DNA of 29,195 nt from Mnemiopsis leidyi. Its lineage: Eukaryota > Ctenophora > Tentaculata > Lobata > Bolinopsidae. The stretch covers positions 24,646 through 53,840 of the forward strand of contig JH153300.1 in assembly GCA_000226015.1 (NCBI GenBank), written 5' to 3'. The notes below the pieces were generated by a model. That model saw only the letters and a list, made by a program, of their open reading frames with translations, did not search any database and was not told the origin of the DNA. A program made the position numbers and the translations under genes. Below are positions 18,950 through 29,195 of the stretch, one piece after another. Within the stretch, counting starts at the first letter, position 1; the number at the start of each line of letters is the position of its first letter.

Positions 18950-21394
18950 CTAACATTCCCCACATGTCTTCTGGCACATTTCTTTCCAGACCCAGGTAGT
19001 GCAGGCGGAAACGCGGCAGTTCGTCATCTTGTCCTCGCACGGCTCTGAAAAGATGTACTTGAGGTAACATTACCTTGACAATCGCAGGAAGTTGCCCTCC
19101 TAAAAAATTGCCAAATGCAAGCACCAGGTCCTACGGCGCGGAGTTATGAAATCAGAACACTTTCAAATCACCCTGTTTTCGACCTAGTCAACTTAAACTA
19201 TATCCTCACCCTCAGTAGGAGGCTGCGTGGTGATCTCTTCTTCTGGGTCGAATGTAGCTGCCGCGTCTTCAGGATCATCGTCCTCCGAGCCGGTTTTTGT
19301 AACTACAGCCTGATACGGATGTATCCAGGTTCCACAGTTGTGGTGACCTCGTGCCATCTTTATGAACCCTTCCAGTCCCCAATCGTCTCCCCAGCTAAGA
19401 GTAAGAAATGTTTTGTTGTTTGTATCCTCAAAGAAATGACCAAAATTGAACCTGTTCTATAACATTACTATGAGCCTGTTTGATTTTATCAATTTATGAT
19501 AAATAATTTCATGAAAATAAAGTAAAAATCCATCTGTGCATGACAGATTACTGACTTACCTATTCTTAACAAGGAACCAGGAATCCGAGTAAGCCACGGC
19601 AGCGATAGCGTGACTTAGAGTTATTGGATTACAGTCTGTGTCCCTCAATACCCCGCTTTTGTAGTAAAAGAAGTTTTTGGTAACGTCCACGCTGGTCGCC
19701 AATGGGCCTGGTAGCAAATTTGTTTTTACTTATGCTGAACTTAATCCTTATTACTAGGTTCAAATGATCTAGATCCTATAATTTTATACATGTTGCTTCC
19801 AAAAGGCTGGTTCTATGTTTATACTTTTTCGCACCACAACACTGATAAGCCATAAATACGATGCTGACCTTTGGAGAGCGCTCTTATACTGTCCATCTCG
19901 GTATTCCCCACAGCTATCATGGAGGAGACAAGTCCAGCCTTCAGGCCGTTCTCCCATTTCTCGTAACCACAGTCGCCTAGCTGGCTATCTGGAGGGTTAG
20001 TAGACAGTAGTTACAGTTCAAATCAGGGTAATATTCATAAAGTAATGAGGGTATTTATTCAATTTAAAATTTTACGCACTACTAAGTGTAGTCAACAGGT
20101 CAATCTATCTATGAGTATGATAGAATTGCAAATATCTCAATCACGTGACTGTCTCTGACCTCGAGCTATGTACGGTAAGTTTCTCCGTGTAGCCATGTGC
20201 TCATGATCAATGACCCACTGAATAGCGTCACTGTTGAATCCCCCAGTGCAGCCGTTTCTCAAATTATACACGCAGTGCAGTAACTCTTGTTCGGAGAAGC
20301 TCTTCAACTTTCCCGTAGTAATCTGATAAGCTCCTTCTATGGAACAGGTCTGAAGGTGTTTTTTTCAGATCTCAAAGATTACTTTGATTAATTTAAAATA
20401 ACATTCGGTATCCTCTTCTGAAAACTTTTACCACAAAGTACTACCTCTACGTTAAGTTTTTCGTTATTGTACTCACAGATCCGAAAGTCCAGCAACTGCC
20501 ACATCTAGCCTGATCTTTTGCCTTGGTAACAGCCCCCTTGGCGATCCAGTCAACAGAATTAGGCACTTCGTCCGGAATGACGTCATCAGAAACGGTTAAA
20601 TCACGTGCTGTCACGTGACTGGTAGCTGAACTGTTGTAGCCCAGGTATTGACTTTTCTCCTCTTCGGTCTGGAAGTGTAGGCGTGAGCCGGGCAGAATGA
20701 AGCTTTTGCTACTCGCCATTATGTTTATCTTTTTAACTGTAGAATAGTTGATAGATCTTCTGGACTGGATCTTGGCCTAATGTTGTATGTTTTGACCAAA
20801 CTTTCAGTTTGACTTACCATGATAGCGAATTTGTTCACATCCACCTGCCACTCTAATTTTTGTTTGTTTTGGAAGTCGATAAATCTCAGTGCTCTTTTGA
20901 ATACCCCTAATCTGACTTTTCTTTCTTCACCTGTAAATGTTGTCGATCATAGTTATTATGACACTGTGCAGTACTTTTAACTTGTTCCATTACTACCAAT
21001 TTTAGTAAACTTACAATTAAGATATACATTCTTTTAAAGGATTTTATATCGAAATGCTTATGTTTTGATTTCAGATTAAAAAGAAAACCTAAATCAGACG
21101 TACCACCGTCCTATACACTAGCTTTATAACTTATACATGATTTAAATCCAGTCAATTAATGATTAACTGCACAGTCAATTTCAATTGCTCTTAAACTTCC
21201 CTTAACTTTACTAATTTTTATCAGCGACATGTCAAACCTGAGAAATGTCTGCCCAATTTATCCTGCACAGAGCTGTAGAGCTGAAGAAGTTTCCGTGGAG
21301 AAGACAATTCCTCCTGGTAACCGGAACAGTCTCCCATAGCAACCAACAATCCGGCACCCAGCAACGTTGCGAGAAGTAAGTTCGTTGTCCACAT
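18950..21394 (-). CDS. Cathepsin L-like papain-family protease with C-terminal ShKT domain
   Basis: Eight exons on the minus strand (21394-21238, 20930-20818, 20728-20477, 20349-20160, 19988-19869, 19707-19560, 19394-19210, 19044-18950) give 419 residues. A signal peptide ([20 protein letters not shown]) precedes an I29 inhibitor prodomain ending VNKFA. The mature enzyme starts near PNSVDW. All catalytic residues are present: Gln163, Cys169 in CGSCWTF, His310 in LSHAIA, and Asn326 in KNSWGDDWG, the last spanning an exon junction. SEQEL and NGCTGG are also conserved. After residue 350 an acidic, Thr/Pro-rich linker leads to a ShKT domain (391-419) with six cysteines at 391, 398, 403, 412, 416 and 419, ending the protein in CGEC. 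A lysosomal or secreted digestive protease is likely; the ShKT tail may bind or target. The exon 3 acceptor (aaaaag) is weak, so the prodomain-to-mature joint may differ slightly. The ShKT domain here is an accessory module, not evidence of a toxin. Confidence 0.88.
20601..20619. promoter_or_regulatory. Paired CACGTG boxes in cathepsin exon 3
   Basis: TCACGTG at 20601 is followed by a perfect GTCACGTGAC at 20610. A nine-of-ten copy (ATCACGTGAC) lies in the adjoining intron at 20140-20149. Because 20601-20619 is coding, the motif may be constrained by protein sequence alone. TFEB-type factors that bind this site control lysosomal genes in vertebrates, which fits the host gene but is only suggestive. 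Confidence 0.3.
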
Positions 21395-22872
21395 TTTAGG
21401 TGGTTTTTCAGTTAGGAAAAGAAGTGTAGATACGTTGGTTTGATCCCTACTTTTTTTGATTAAAGCTCCGTCTTGGAAATCTGTTGATGTGCAGAAAAAA
21501 TAAGGATATGTATTAAAACTCAACCGTAAGATCACAAAAATCAGCCAATGATTTTAAGGTATTTTATAGAACGCCCGGACTACGGTAGGGCGTGATTTAG
21601 TTAGCGCACGGTTTTGATTGATTTTAGTTAAGTGCTAATTCTGTAAATCGTATTATAATGTGAAGCAGATGTCCCAATCATAGCCCATTTCATTTAAATT
21701 TTGACCTCTATCCAGAATCTGACTATTAAGTAACTGGTTATTTCGATCTATGATACTGGAGCTACTGTAAAATTTTAGTTCTCTATAATTTGAATGTTAC
21801 TTTTCTCTGTATGACTAAGAAATGCGATCTTTTAGGAAACTTTTTTACTCGAAATAATTTCGAACAGACACGTTCATAATCATTCTCAAATTATTTGTAT
21901 AATAGTAGTGTTGAAAGTATTAAAAAAGTAACATTCAAATCAGAACTGTTATGAGACTGAATAACTATCCGCTGCTACTACAAATAAGTTCTCTATAATA
22001 TTTTGTAAACCCTTTCATCGAATTCGAAGTTATGTGGACGGTTTAGAAAAGGTTTACTTTTATGTATCAAAAAGGTTAACCATAAATGAAATCAGAAGAC
22101 TCACAAACAAAATCGTACAGTCCAAAAAACACAATATCTGTTCCATAAGAATGAAATAAGGAGACCACCACACATTTGACCAGATGTATCCCCGTTAATA
22201 TTGCTTGCATGTTGTCTATAATGTGTCTAAGTGTAATACTAATAGTAATTGACCGAATCACCGAAAAATAGGCTCCTACTTTGGGCTAGAGGCAGTTGTG
22301 CCTATTATAAGGGCTAAATAAAGGTCGATTAAATAGAGTCGCCCTTATAGCGGTCGATTTAGTTTTCGGCCGAAATTCCACATTTACTTTATAGAATATA
22401 GATATTTCAAAAAAATAAAATTAAGCTTCATTTTCAGTATTTCGATATTTCCTGCAGTATTTCAATATTTCATTATAAGAAGGTAGTGTTGAAATTAAAT
22501 TTGGGAAGAAAATTTGTATAAAGCTAGAACTAAATTTAAAATTTCTGCAATTTCCCGAGAAATTTTGAAGATTTGTATAGCCTTGTTTAATAAAGCCGCG
22601 TTTATTTATTAGGCCGCCCTAATTAATCTCGACCATATCAGGGCTGATACAGATAAAATGATTGGATACATTCTATGTGTGTTAACAATCTATCTCGATA
22701 TCTTTTCATCTATCTAATTTTCTATTCAATGTGTAATCAATATCGTTTAATCTACACAATTTAACATCCTAATTTTAACTAACTGTGTGCTGCAGCCTAT
22801 ACAATTACAATCCTTCTCTAAAAAATCCACAAAAATGACGCCACAATACGTACTTGTGCCACTTTTTAGTAT
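21395..22872. other. Intergenic DNA between the cathepsin start and the second GPCR's 3' end
   Basis: The stretch is AT-rich with no supported exon. It contains the 5' flank of the cathepsin gene, an inverted repeat at 21788-21940, a direct repeat of AGTTCTCTATAAT (about 21777 and 21988), and a GC-richer patch at 22260-22380 with several GGTCGATT-like words. It looks like old mobile-element debris. Confidence 0.5.
21788..21940. repeat. 17-bp perfect inverted repeat, possible small transposon remnant
   Basis: ATTTGAATGTTACTTTT at 21788-21804 is the exact reverse complement of 21924-21940. The arms are 119 bases apart, and similarity continues weakly outside them (AGTTCT on each side). The size and AT-rich core fit a miniature inverted-repeat element, but no clear target-site duplication was found. 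Confidence 0.65.
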
Positions 22873-25800
22873 TCAAGATGGAGTTTCTGCTTTCGGATCA
22901 GATGATGGCCGGGCCGCGACTGATCCGACGGAACTATTGCCACTCGAAGAAACAATCCGCCTCTCTTCGATCAACTTGGAGCAAGTTATCCCATGCATTC
23001 TACATGTCTTCCATAGTCCTTTCAAAGCGTTTGTGAATACTTCGTCGTACAGGAAGGGGTTGATTATGGAGTTTATTGGAAGTACGATGACCGAGAAGAA
23101 TGCGTACCAATCATCAGCAGATATGATTTTAAAGTAGTGCAGCCCACAAACAATTATAAATGGAATCCAACATATGAAATCTGTAAAGATGATAAAGGCG
23201 ATCTTGTGTTGAAGGCTTTTTTGCCGTTTGATGTGACTTTTTTCAACGTTACTAAGAGTACTGCCGCTTCTGTTCAGTGCTTTCGCAGCAAATGTCGTCA
23301 TACGAATAAACAACGTCGAGGTTATATAGCACACTGAAATTGTGGTGAAGCAGATGAAATTCACGATCAATATGAACCAAACAAAGTGCCTCTGAGGATC
23401 CTCTGGAGTGACAAAAAACTTGAACAGACAAACTCCGTCATTTCCATAGAATCCTAGCCTGTAAATTTCTATATTGGTCGTCTCATTAGACGCTCCATCG
23501 AACATGTCCCTTACAAATTTCTCGGTCCTCCCCCAGCTCCACTGTTTATCATCAGCACCAGGAGCTCGTGTCCTACCAAAATATTCTCGGATAACCGCGA
23601 ACAGCTCTTCCCTCGACTTTATCCCAACGAACAGTTTGAGATCTTCCTGAAAAGCCAGACCACTGATGAAAAAGTCCATCGGCAGAATTGGGACCACTGC
23701 TATGATGAACGAACTAAAGATGATCAGGAAGACACAAGCGCCTATCAACATTTTGTATCTCCTTGTCGTGCGATGTTGTATTCTGTCCGAGTTTAAAACC
23801 CCAAACAGTCGGAGGACGCTAAGGACGGTCATGGCGAATAGAGAAATTTGGGAGCCGACAGTACTGAACACCCCGAGAATGTCACATTTGTAACTGACCA
23901 GCCATTTTATCTGATTCCTGCAATAACCGGTATGGCCGTTCTCCATCGTGGTAAAGAAAATGTCAGCCGCTGTAAGCAGAAGAAGATAACCACCGATGAG
24001 GAAATCTCCTACTCCAATCAGCAGGACCAGAGATTTGTTGGCTAGCGCTATGGGTGTTTTGCACTTGCTCAGCGATTGAAAACTGTTGAAAATTACAACA
24101 AAGTTGGCCACAACCGCTATGGCACCTATGGTTATCGTCGAAGCTTTTAACACCATGCTGTGAAGAATTTGCTTACTGCAATCGCTATTACATTCATCCG
24201 ATAAGTCGGGGCAATCAAACTTCTCATCACAGTAACTAGTCCACGGGATGAATATTTTTTGTGTCGAATTTCTCGAGCAGGAAAAATGATTTCTACACCT
24301 TATTTCATCTGATCCATCTGCACAATCATTAATCAGATCGCATACTTTAGAATATTCGATACATTTCTCACCGTTGTCACAAACAAAAAAGTTGTTCCGA
24401 TATGAGTCTCCAGATGATTTCACAAAGAAGGTCAAATACGAGTTATCAGACGTGTCAGCCCCACTTTTATTACTTGCAAACGTTCCAATTCTATTTCGGT
24501 ATTGTCCAGGGCAGGAATCATACGGGATGTCCCTCAGAGGACAAGATTCTGTGTTGTCACCCCTACAGCTGTTGTAGACGTAGTGCTCGCCGAACAAATG
24601 ACGCAAGTCTGGTGTCGCACGAGGACGCATTAATTCCGTCTTATCGGTTATTCCAAAATAGTTGTGATCCGGAAAGATAAAGCTTTCAGGCTGACACGGA
24701 GCTTCCTGCCTCTGCCTCTGCAGCTCTTCCAAGCCGGGCAGACAGTAAGACATATGTTTTTTCAGCTTCCTGCTGGGCCCCAATATTCTTACCGGCAACA
24801 CCGGTAAATCTTGAGAAACTGCACAGACCCTCCTTTCATCATTACAGGAGACAGTCCCATCGCACAACTTGTCCAGCTGGACATAACCCTTGTCTCCGGA
24901 TTTACAAATAAAAACATTTTCGCAATAACTGTTGAAAGTGAGACGTCTTAGTCTACCTTTTCCGCATGATAGAATCTTCTCTTCGCTTTCATCAATTCCG
25001 TTCATGCAGTCCGCTTGGCCGTCCAGAAGCCACTCCAGCGGTATCGGCAACTCAGTTCCATTCCCCCCGGTACGTTGGCACGTTTTCTCTGCCATCTGCA
25101 TTAAATTGCATCCAATTTCGTCGCTCTTATCCCTGCAGTCATGCACTCCATCGCAGATCTTGTGTTTGTGTACTCCACAGGCCAGGCAGGTTATGTCCAA
25201 CTTATCGTCGCAAAGCGGCCCGGGATCAAGATCATCCAAGTTGGTTTTAAGGCAAACCCTCTGTTTCGAAATGGATGACCTCCTGCCATTAATATCGCAC
25301 CATAGCCCTATTTGATCGGGATTATCCGTGCAATCTATCTGGTCGATTCCGTTCTTGCATAAAGGTATTCTGAATGTGTTGCACCGAGTGAAGTTGAAGA
25401 TTTTCAAGTCTTCTTGCGTTGTTATCCCCCTCGCTATCCTCTTAACTATATCTAAGGCATTGCAGTGTTTTCCATGATTGTGACACCCACCAACAGTTTG
25501 ATCAATGTTTCGCTCTCTTAAAGTTGAACGGCCTTGCCGATTTAGTTTCCCCCGAATTCGATTTTTCATGTTAACGAAATCGAGAAATTTTCCTCGTTCA
25601 GGTCGTTCTGTTGTATTGCTCTGTTGTATTTGCTCTGTTGTATTGCTCGGTCGTCTTGTTGAATTAGTGATATTGGGGCTCGGTCGTCTTGTTGAATTAA
25701 AAACGTTGATGGTAGGTTGAACTGTAAAAGCGGAGTTTTCGCATGAGGCTAGTCTGAATATTACTGTTGGTTTAACAGGTTCTGGCAACTCTTTGCCGTC

Positions 25801-26540
25801 ACAAAATAAACCAAACGTTAGGTTTTTACACACTGCTTCACGCATGCAAGAGGACGTGTCAGGAAAGTTCAACGTTGAACAGGTATCTTCGATTTCGTTT
25901 TCCGTACTATCGTCTTCCTCTTCATTATTGTTAATTTCTTCGTCTGGTAGGTCAGTAATTTCACAAGGGTTAGCCTCTCCAATGGTAATCACGTGGCGAA
26001 CTGACTTTTGTGGAATCCTGCGACCGATGTTAGCATACTTCGAGCATACATTATTCAAACGGCCTCGTTTATAACTGCAAATTTTGCGCCCACAAAAAGT
26101 TTTAGATTCAGATATGATAGACATATTTCCTGTCCCACACGCCTGATAGAACTTTTTGTCATTATCGCACCTCGACGTGAATATCGAGTCGAAAATAGGG
26201 AGCCTAGGATTGTATCGGAAGGCATCGATCTGGGTGAAATTGTAGAACTGGTCTGTGTGGCTACATTTGAAGAAGGTGTGGTTATTATCGTCTCGACATT
26301 TGTATTTGAGAAACCCCCCGATTTCTTCGATTTGACATGACCATTGTCCATTTTCAGAGGAATAATAAGAGGTACCCCCGTTGACACCTGAAAATTATTT
26401 AATTATGTTCTGCTGTATGAAAATCATCCTCAGTTCACAGCTTATCAAAATTGTATTGATCAATTGTATCAGAAATAATCAACTCACTGGAATTGACTGT
26501 AGTCTCATATCTTTCAGTCTGATCTTCTCTTAGAATTCGC
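22873..26540 (-). CDS. LDLa-repeat rhodopsin-class GPCR, paralogue 2 (5' end not found)
   Basis: One large exon (26387-22873, 3515 bases) encodes about 1170 residues. A 53-base exon at 26540-26488 with good splice sites joins it in frame and adds 17 residues. The signal peptide must lie on a further upstream exon. The ectodomain shares the N-terminal FYQACGT module with paralogue 1. A Thr/Asn-rich linker follows, with repeated NSTRRPS and NTTE units. LDLa modules include HKICDGVHDCRDKSDE, KLCDGTVSCNDE and KVCDLINDCADGSDE. One module has WLLDG where the partner has WLCDG, so a core cysteine is lost. The juxtamembrane cysteine-rich module (DLPVLPVRI, FGEHYVYNSC, CPLRD) precedes seven helices with GDFLIGGYLL, TDFICWIPF and LPINSIINPFLYD. 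VLRLF stands at the DRY position. Loop 2 is long, as in paralogue 1. Ligand and coupling are unknown. Confidence 0.88.
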
Positions 26541-28284
26541 CTGAAAACATTTTGGTTATTTCTATATCCAGGTTTGGCCTAAATAAATTTACTTTTTTCT
26601 ATATCCACAAACCTTAAGTCTTGCAAGCCCAAGCGTGTAAAAAATCTGCGTAAATTTTTGACGGAAAGTGTATCTAGTAATACTCTTGGAATATCCAGAG
26701 GAAATCTGCATTGAAACATTTTCTTCACAGCTCTAGATCTGCCTATGCTGTAAACATGGAAAATGGAAAGCAAAATTATTCATGTAGTTATGCAGACAAA
26801 GCGAGCGGGGCAAAAAATATAGAAAAATCTGCTAATTCTTTTTTGCGGTTAAAGTAGGCTCAAGGAAAGCCTCACTCACTAAAAGTTCCAAGATAACTTT
26901 TGGTTGCTTAATTTTAAATTTCATGACACTAAGAGTAGTAACGCATCGAAGATGTATAATGTATATTGCGGTGCCAGTAAGGACACTTGTAGTAACATAA
27001 AAGCGTATTTTATAAATCAGATAGGGTACGCTACAGTATGTTTTTTAAAAAGATTCCTAAAAGAGGTGCACACAAGCTCCCCACAACGAACAAGCTACAT
27101 TTTGTGCAGCTTCATAAAACGATGTTTTACTCCGCTTCACAAAATCTTGATGTAGAATGTACTAGATTTATCCAAAAACGTACCCGATACAAAGCCGTCC
27201 AAGGACTAACACACCAAGCAGTTCAGATATGGTTAACGCTGCAATAAATATCATTAAGAAATTAGAGGGGGGTAAGGCCTGAAATTTACCCAATGGTCAA
27301 TGGTCATAAAATTTCCATGTTTGGGCCTTACTTAGGGGTCATGTGGTATTTTCGGCTACGAAACTATCAAATTCGGATTCCTCGTCCAATTTTAGGTCAC
27401 AATACTGGTCGAACTATCTCCAAGTCGAAAATTTTCACTTTGTGGGCATTAAATGCCCGTAGCACCAAAAACCATTTAGGGCCTACAAAATAGAAAAGTA
27501 TCTTAATTCTAAAAGAGGTTATGCCGCGGAACTAGATGAGATCTACATAACCTAAAATGTTCATAGCTCTATCTCTGTCCTAATCTGTGCTTATAGACTC
27601 ACCAATTTCAAGAATATTATTTCAGGGCTTTAAGGCCTTTGAATGCTCTACGAGCTTGAGGGGTCGATTCGAATTTTAGCTTAGCATATTCCACGATACT
27701 CGATGAGATCTAGGAAACCCGAAATGTCTCTATTTGGACTCCAGTTCGTCCCCCAAAAAACGCCATCTGAGGTCGGGGCCTTCGGGAGGGGGTGGGATTC
27801 GTTTACCACAGTTCATGTGGTCAATATTAATTTACAGGAGTGGCAATTTTTTTGAGGAAAAATTTTCAAATTAGTGAGTCCTTCCAGTGTATTTTCTTGA
27901 GTGCTAGCCACTACCCTAATAATGGTCATGCTAATTTAACGACTTCAGCTGATTCCCTGCTATTTTACATATCAGCGGCCAACCTTGCCCAGTACCCTAC
28001 CCCAATTATGCCCCGACTTTTTAACGGTCATTTACCAAATTGTCAGGGTTGGCGCACACATAGTACATACTAGAGAGCGTTAACACCCCAACGTTGGATG
28101 GCACTTGGCCGTTAAGTGGTCAGTCGAAGGCAATCAAACAGTTGATCAGAATTTCAACCGTAAAACCATGGTTTTTAATCAACTGCAACCTGCGTTTCTG
28201 ACTTAAGCAAACAAATATGTATTGAACTTAAAATCCGTCTACAACAAATCTTATAATCTAAATATTTCCTGCTTTGCACCATAC
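26541..28284. other. Upstream flank of GPCR paralogue 2, repeat-like DNA
   Basis: No exon is assigned. The missing 5' exon or exons of the minus-strand receptor may lie here. A minus-strand frame at 26579-26773 has no known features. From about 27260 to 28070 the DNA reads like interspersed-repeat sequence. A similar block beginning GATGAGATCTA is found near 27535 and again near 27700, followed each time by a related AAAATGT/GAAATGT word. Confidence 0.4.
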
Positions 28285-28428
28285 CAGGCGGCATCTGCGA
28301 AGCGGAAGATGATGTTGTAGAATTAAATGTAATCATTTGTTGTGATATTGTAGTAGTATATACTCGCTGTGGCTGTGTCGACGTTCCTACTCCACCAACT
28401 CCGAAAACAAGTATACACAAAAACATCC
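28285..28428 (-). CDS. Candidate first coding exon with signal peptide (uncertain)
   Basis: On the minus strand, an acceptor (acctccttcag) is followed after two bases by ATG at 28426. The frame encodes a hydrophobic start, MFLCILVFGVGGVG, then a Ser/Thr-rich stretch, and ends at a GT donor (CCTG/GTATGG). This could be the missing signal-peptide exon of the minus-strand LDLa-GPCR, but its phase (one base left over) does not fit the exon at 26540 directly, so another exon would be needed between. It could also start a different gene or be chance. Confidence 0.3.
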
Positions 28429-29065
28429 CTGAAGGAGGTTAAAACTGCAACAAGTCAACGACTGAAACTATTTAGTTCGGCTAGGAGAAGAGGCTGCACA
28501 AAGAGCACAGCGTCTTTTGCTCCAAGTGTGCAACAGCTCAATAGAAGGAATGGCTTAATGATTTGAACAATGCATATTTGAGAGTAGGTTAGACGAACAA
28601 AATAGTTCAAAATGCAGCTGCGCACTTATTTTACTTAGACCGGTGGTGATTTCGTAGATAATGTCATGCTGAGTATTCCCTTTATCAAGACGTCTCGATC
28701 TTTTTGCCTCAACTGTTTATTTCGTGTATTGTTCAGTTCCATGTCCATTAATCGTGTGCTCGACCAAAATATGGTCAAATTTCAATCACTATTTTCGCCT
28801 TGGGACCAATGTATTAGGATTCTTTTCTTCTCAGAAAAATGAAAAATCGACCGCAGTGGTTAGGAAGCAAAGAAGACAAAGGACGAATTAGTACGACCAT
28901 CTTTAAGCCAAATTCGACTGAACATAGAACAGCTATCTTTTTCTCTACTTTGCATAATGTGACCCAGTACTGAACACTTGCGTGAGATTAAGAATTCTGT
29001 ACGATACCGATATATCACAATATTTAATGAACAGCTTAACATAAAAGGGCAAAAAGATAAACGGC
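28429..29065. other. Non-coding stretch near the right end
   Basis: I see no supported gene on either strand. Open frames at 28369-28566 (+) and 28860-29165 (-) lack recognisable features, and the latter runs through the minisatellite. Confidence 0.45.
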
Positions 29066-29195
29066 CGAGGCAGGATTGGGGCAGGGTCTGGGCTAAAAGC
29101 AGGGTTAAGGCAGGGTCTGGGCAGGCAAGCTTACGGCAGAGTGGGGAAAGGGTTGGGGCAGGCAAGCTTGGGGCAGGGTTGGGGCAGGGTGATAC
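29066..29195. repeat. G-rich minisatellite, truncated by the window end
   Basis: The + strand repeats GGGGCAGGG-type units, with two copies of a longer GGGCAGGCAAGCTT block about 40 bases apart. Runs of three to four G at short spacing make G-quadruplex formation plausible. The array continues beyond the window, so the copy number is unknown. Confidence 0.85.

Noticed and set aside
22310-22630. GGTCGATTAA near 22317 and a roughly inverted TTAATCTCGACC near 22623, as possible transposon ends
   Set aside because: The match is short and gapped, and no target-site duplication or longer arm could be found.
26579-26773. 64-codon minus-strand open frame upstream of GPCR paralogue 2, considered as its first exon
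   Set aside because: It has no signal peptide, and its end does not give the phase needed for the 26540 exon.
27260-28073. Several + strand open frames in the right-hand repeat-like region
   Set aside because: None shows a transposase, reverse transcriptase or other family motif. The segment is treated as unclassified repeat-like DNA.
1-29195. CRISPR arrays, bacterial operons, phage genes
   Set aside because: The window is intron-bearing animal DNA. The tandem repeats found have no spacer-repeat structure.

Overview
This is nuclear DNA from an animal. The genes are split by GT-AG introns, and several proteins are clearly metazoan: LDL-receptor class A (LDLa) GPCRs, an aspartyl/asparaginyl hydroxylase-like enzyme, a Rho-type GTPase with a CAAX box, and a cathepsin with a ShKT tail. 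I infer a cnidarian, possibly a hydrozoan. The reasons are the ShKT-tailed cathepsin, the lineage-specific LDLa receptors, and splice acceptors just before most start codons, as expected for spliced-leader trans-splicing. The species cannot be named from the sequence alone.

Layout. From 1 to 10398 lies the 3' part of NMD3 (ribosome export adaptor) on +. Its last three exons (1552-1751, 9516-9642, 10196-10398) are separated by one intron of about 7.8 kb and one of about 0.55 kb. The large intron holds a complete, same-strand gene for a 1116-residue LDLa-GPCR (4088-7722). Next on + come a SWIRM-less TADA2A (10753-11760) and an ASPHD-like 2-oxoglutarate oxygenase (12419-15112). Intron 4 of the oxygenase carries an antisense Rho-like GTPase (13635-14500) with altered switch residues. 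RAD1 (to 16899) and CIAO2B (17283-18333) follow on +. On - are a cathepsin L-like protease ending in a ShKT domain (18950-21394) and a second, divergent LDLa-GPCR (22873 to at least 26540). From 26541 to the end I see no secure gene, only repeat-like DNA, one candidate signal-peptide exon and a G-rich minisatellite cut by the window edge.

How the genes relate. The ancient genes (NMD3, TADA2A, RAD1, CIAO2B) serve ribosome export, chromatin acetylation, checkpoint signalling and Fe-S delivery. They share no pathway. The two LDLa-GPCRs are paralogues in opposite orientation about 15 kb apart. They share an N-terminal cysteine module, a juxtamembrane cysteine-rich module and an unusually long second extracellular loop, and are the best candidates for an undescribed receptor system.

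All intron-exon structures were derived by eye from splice sites, reading phase and family conservation. Comparisons with human proteins are from memory, not from a search.
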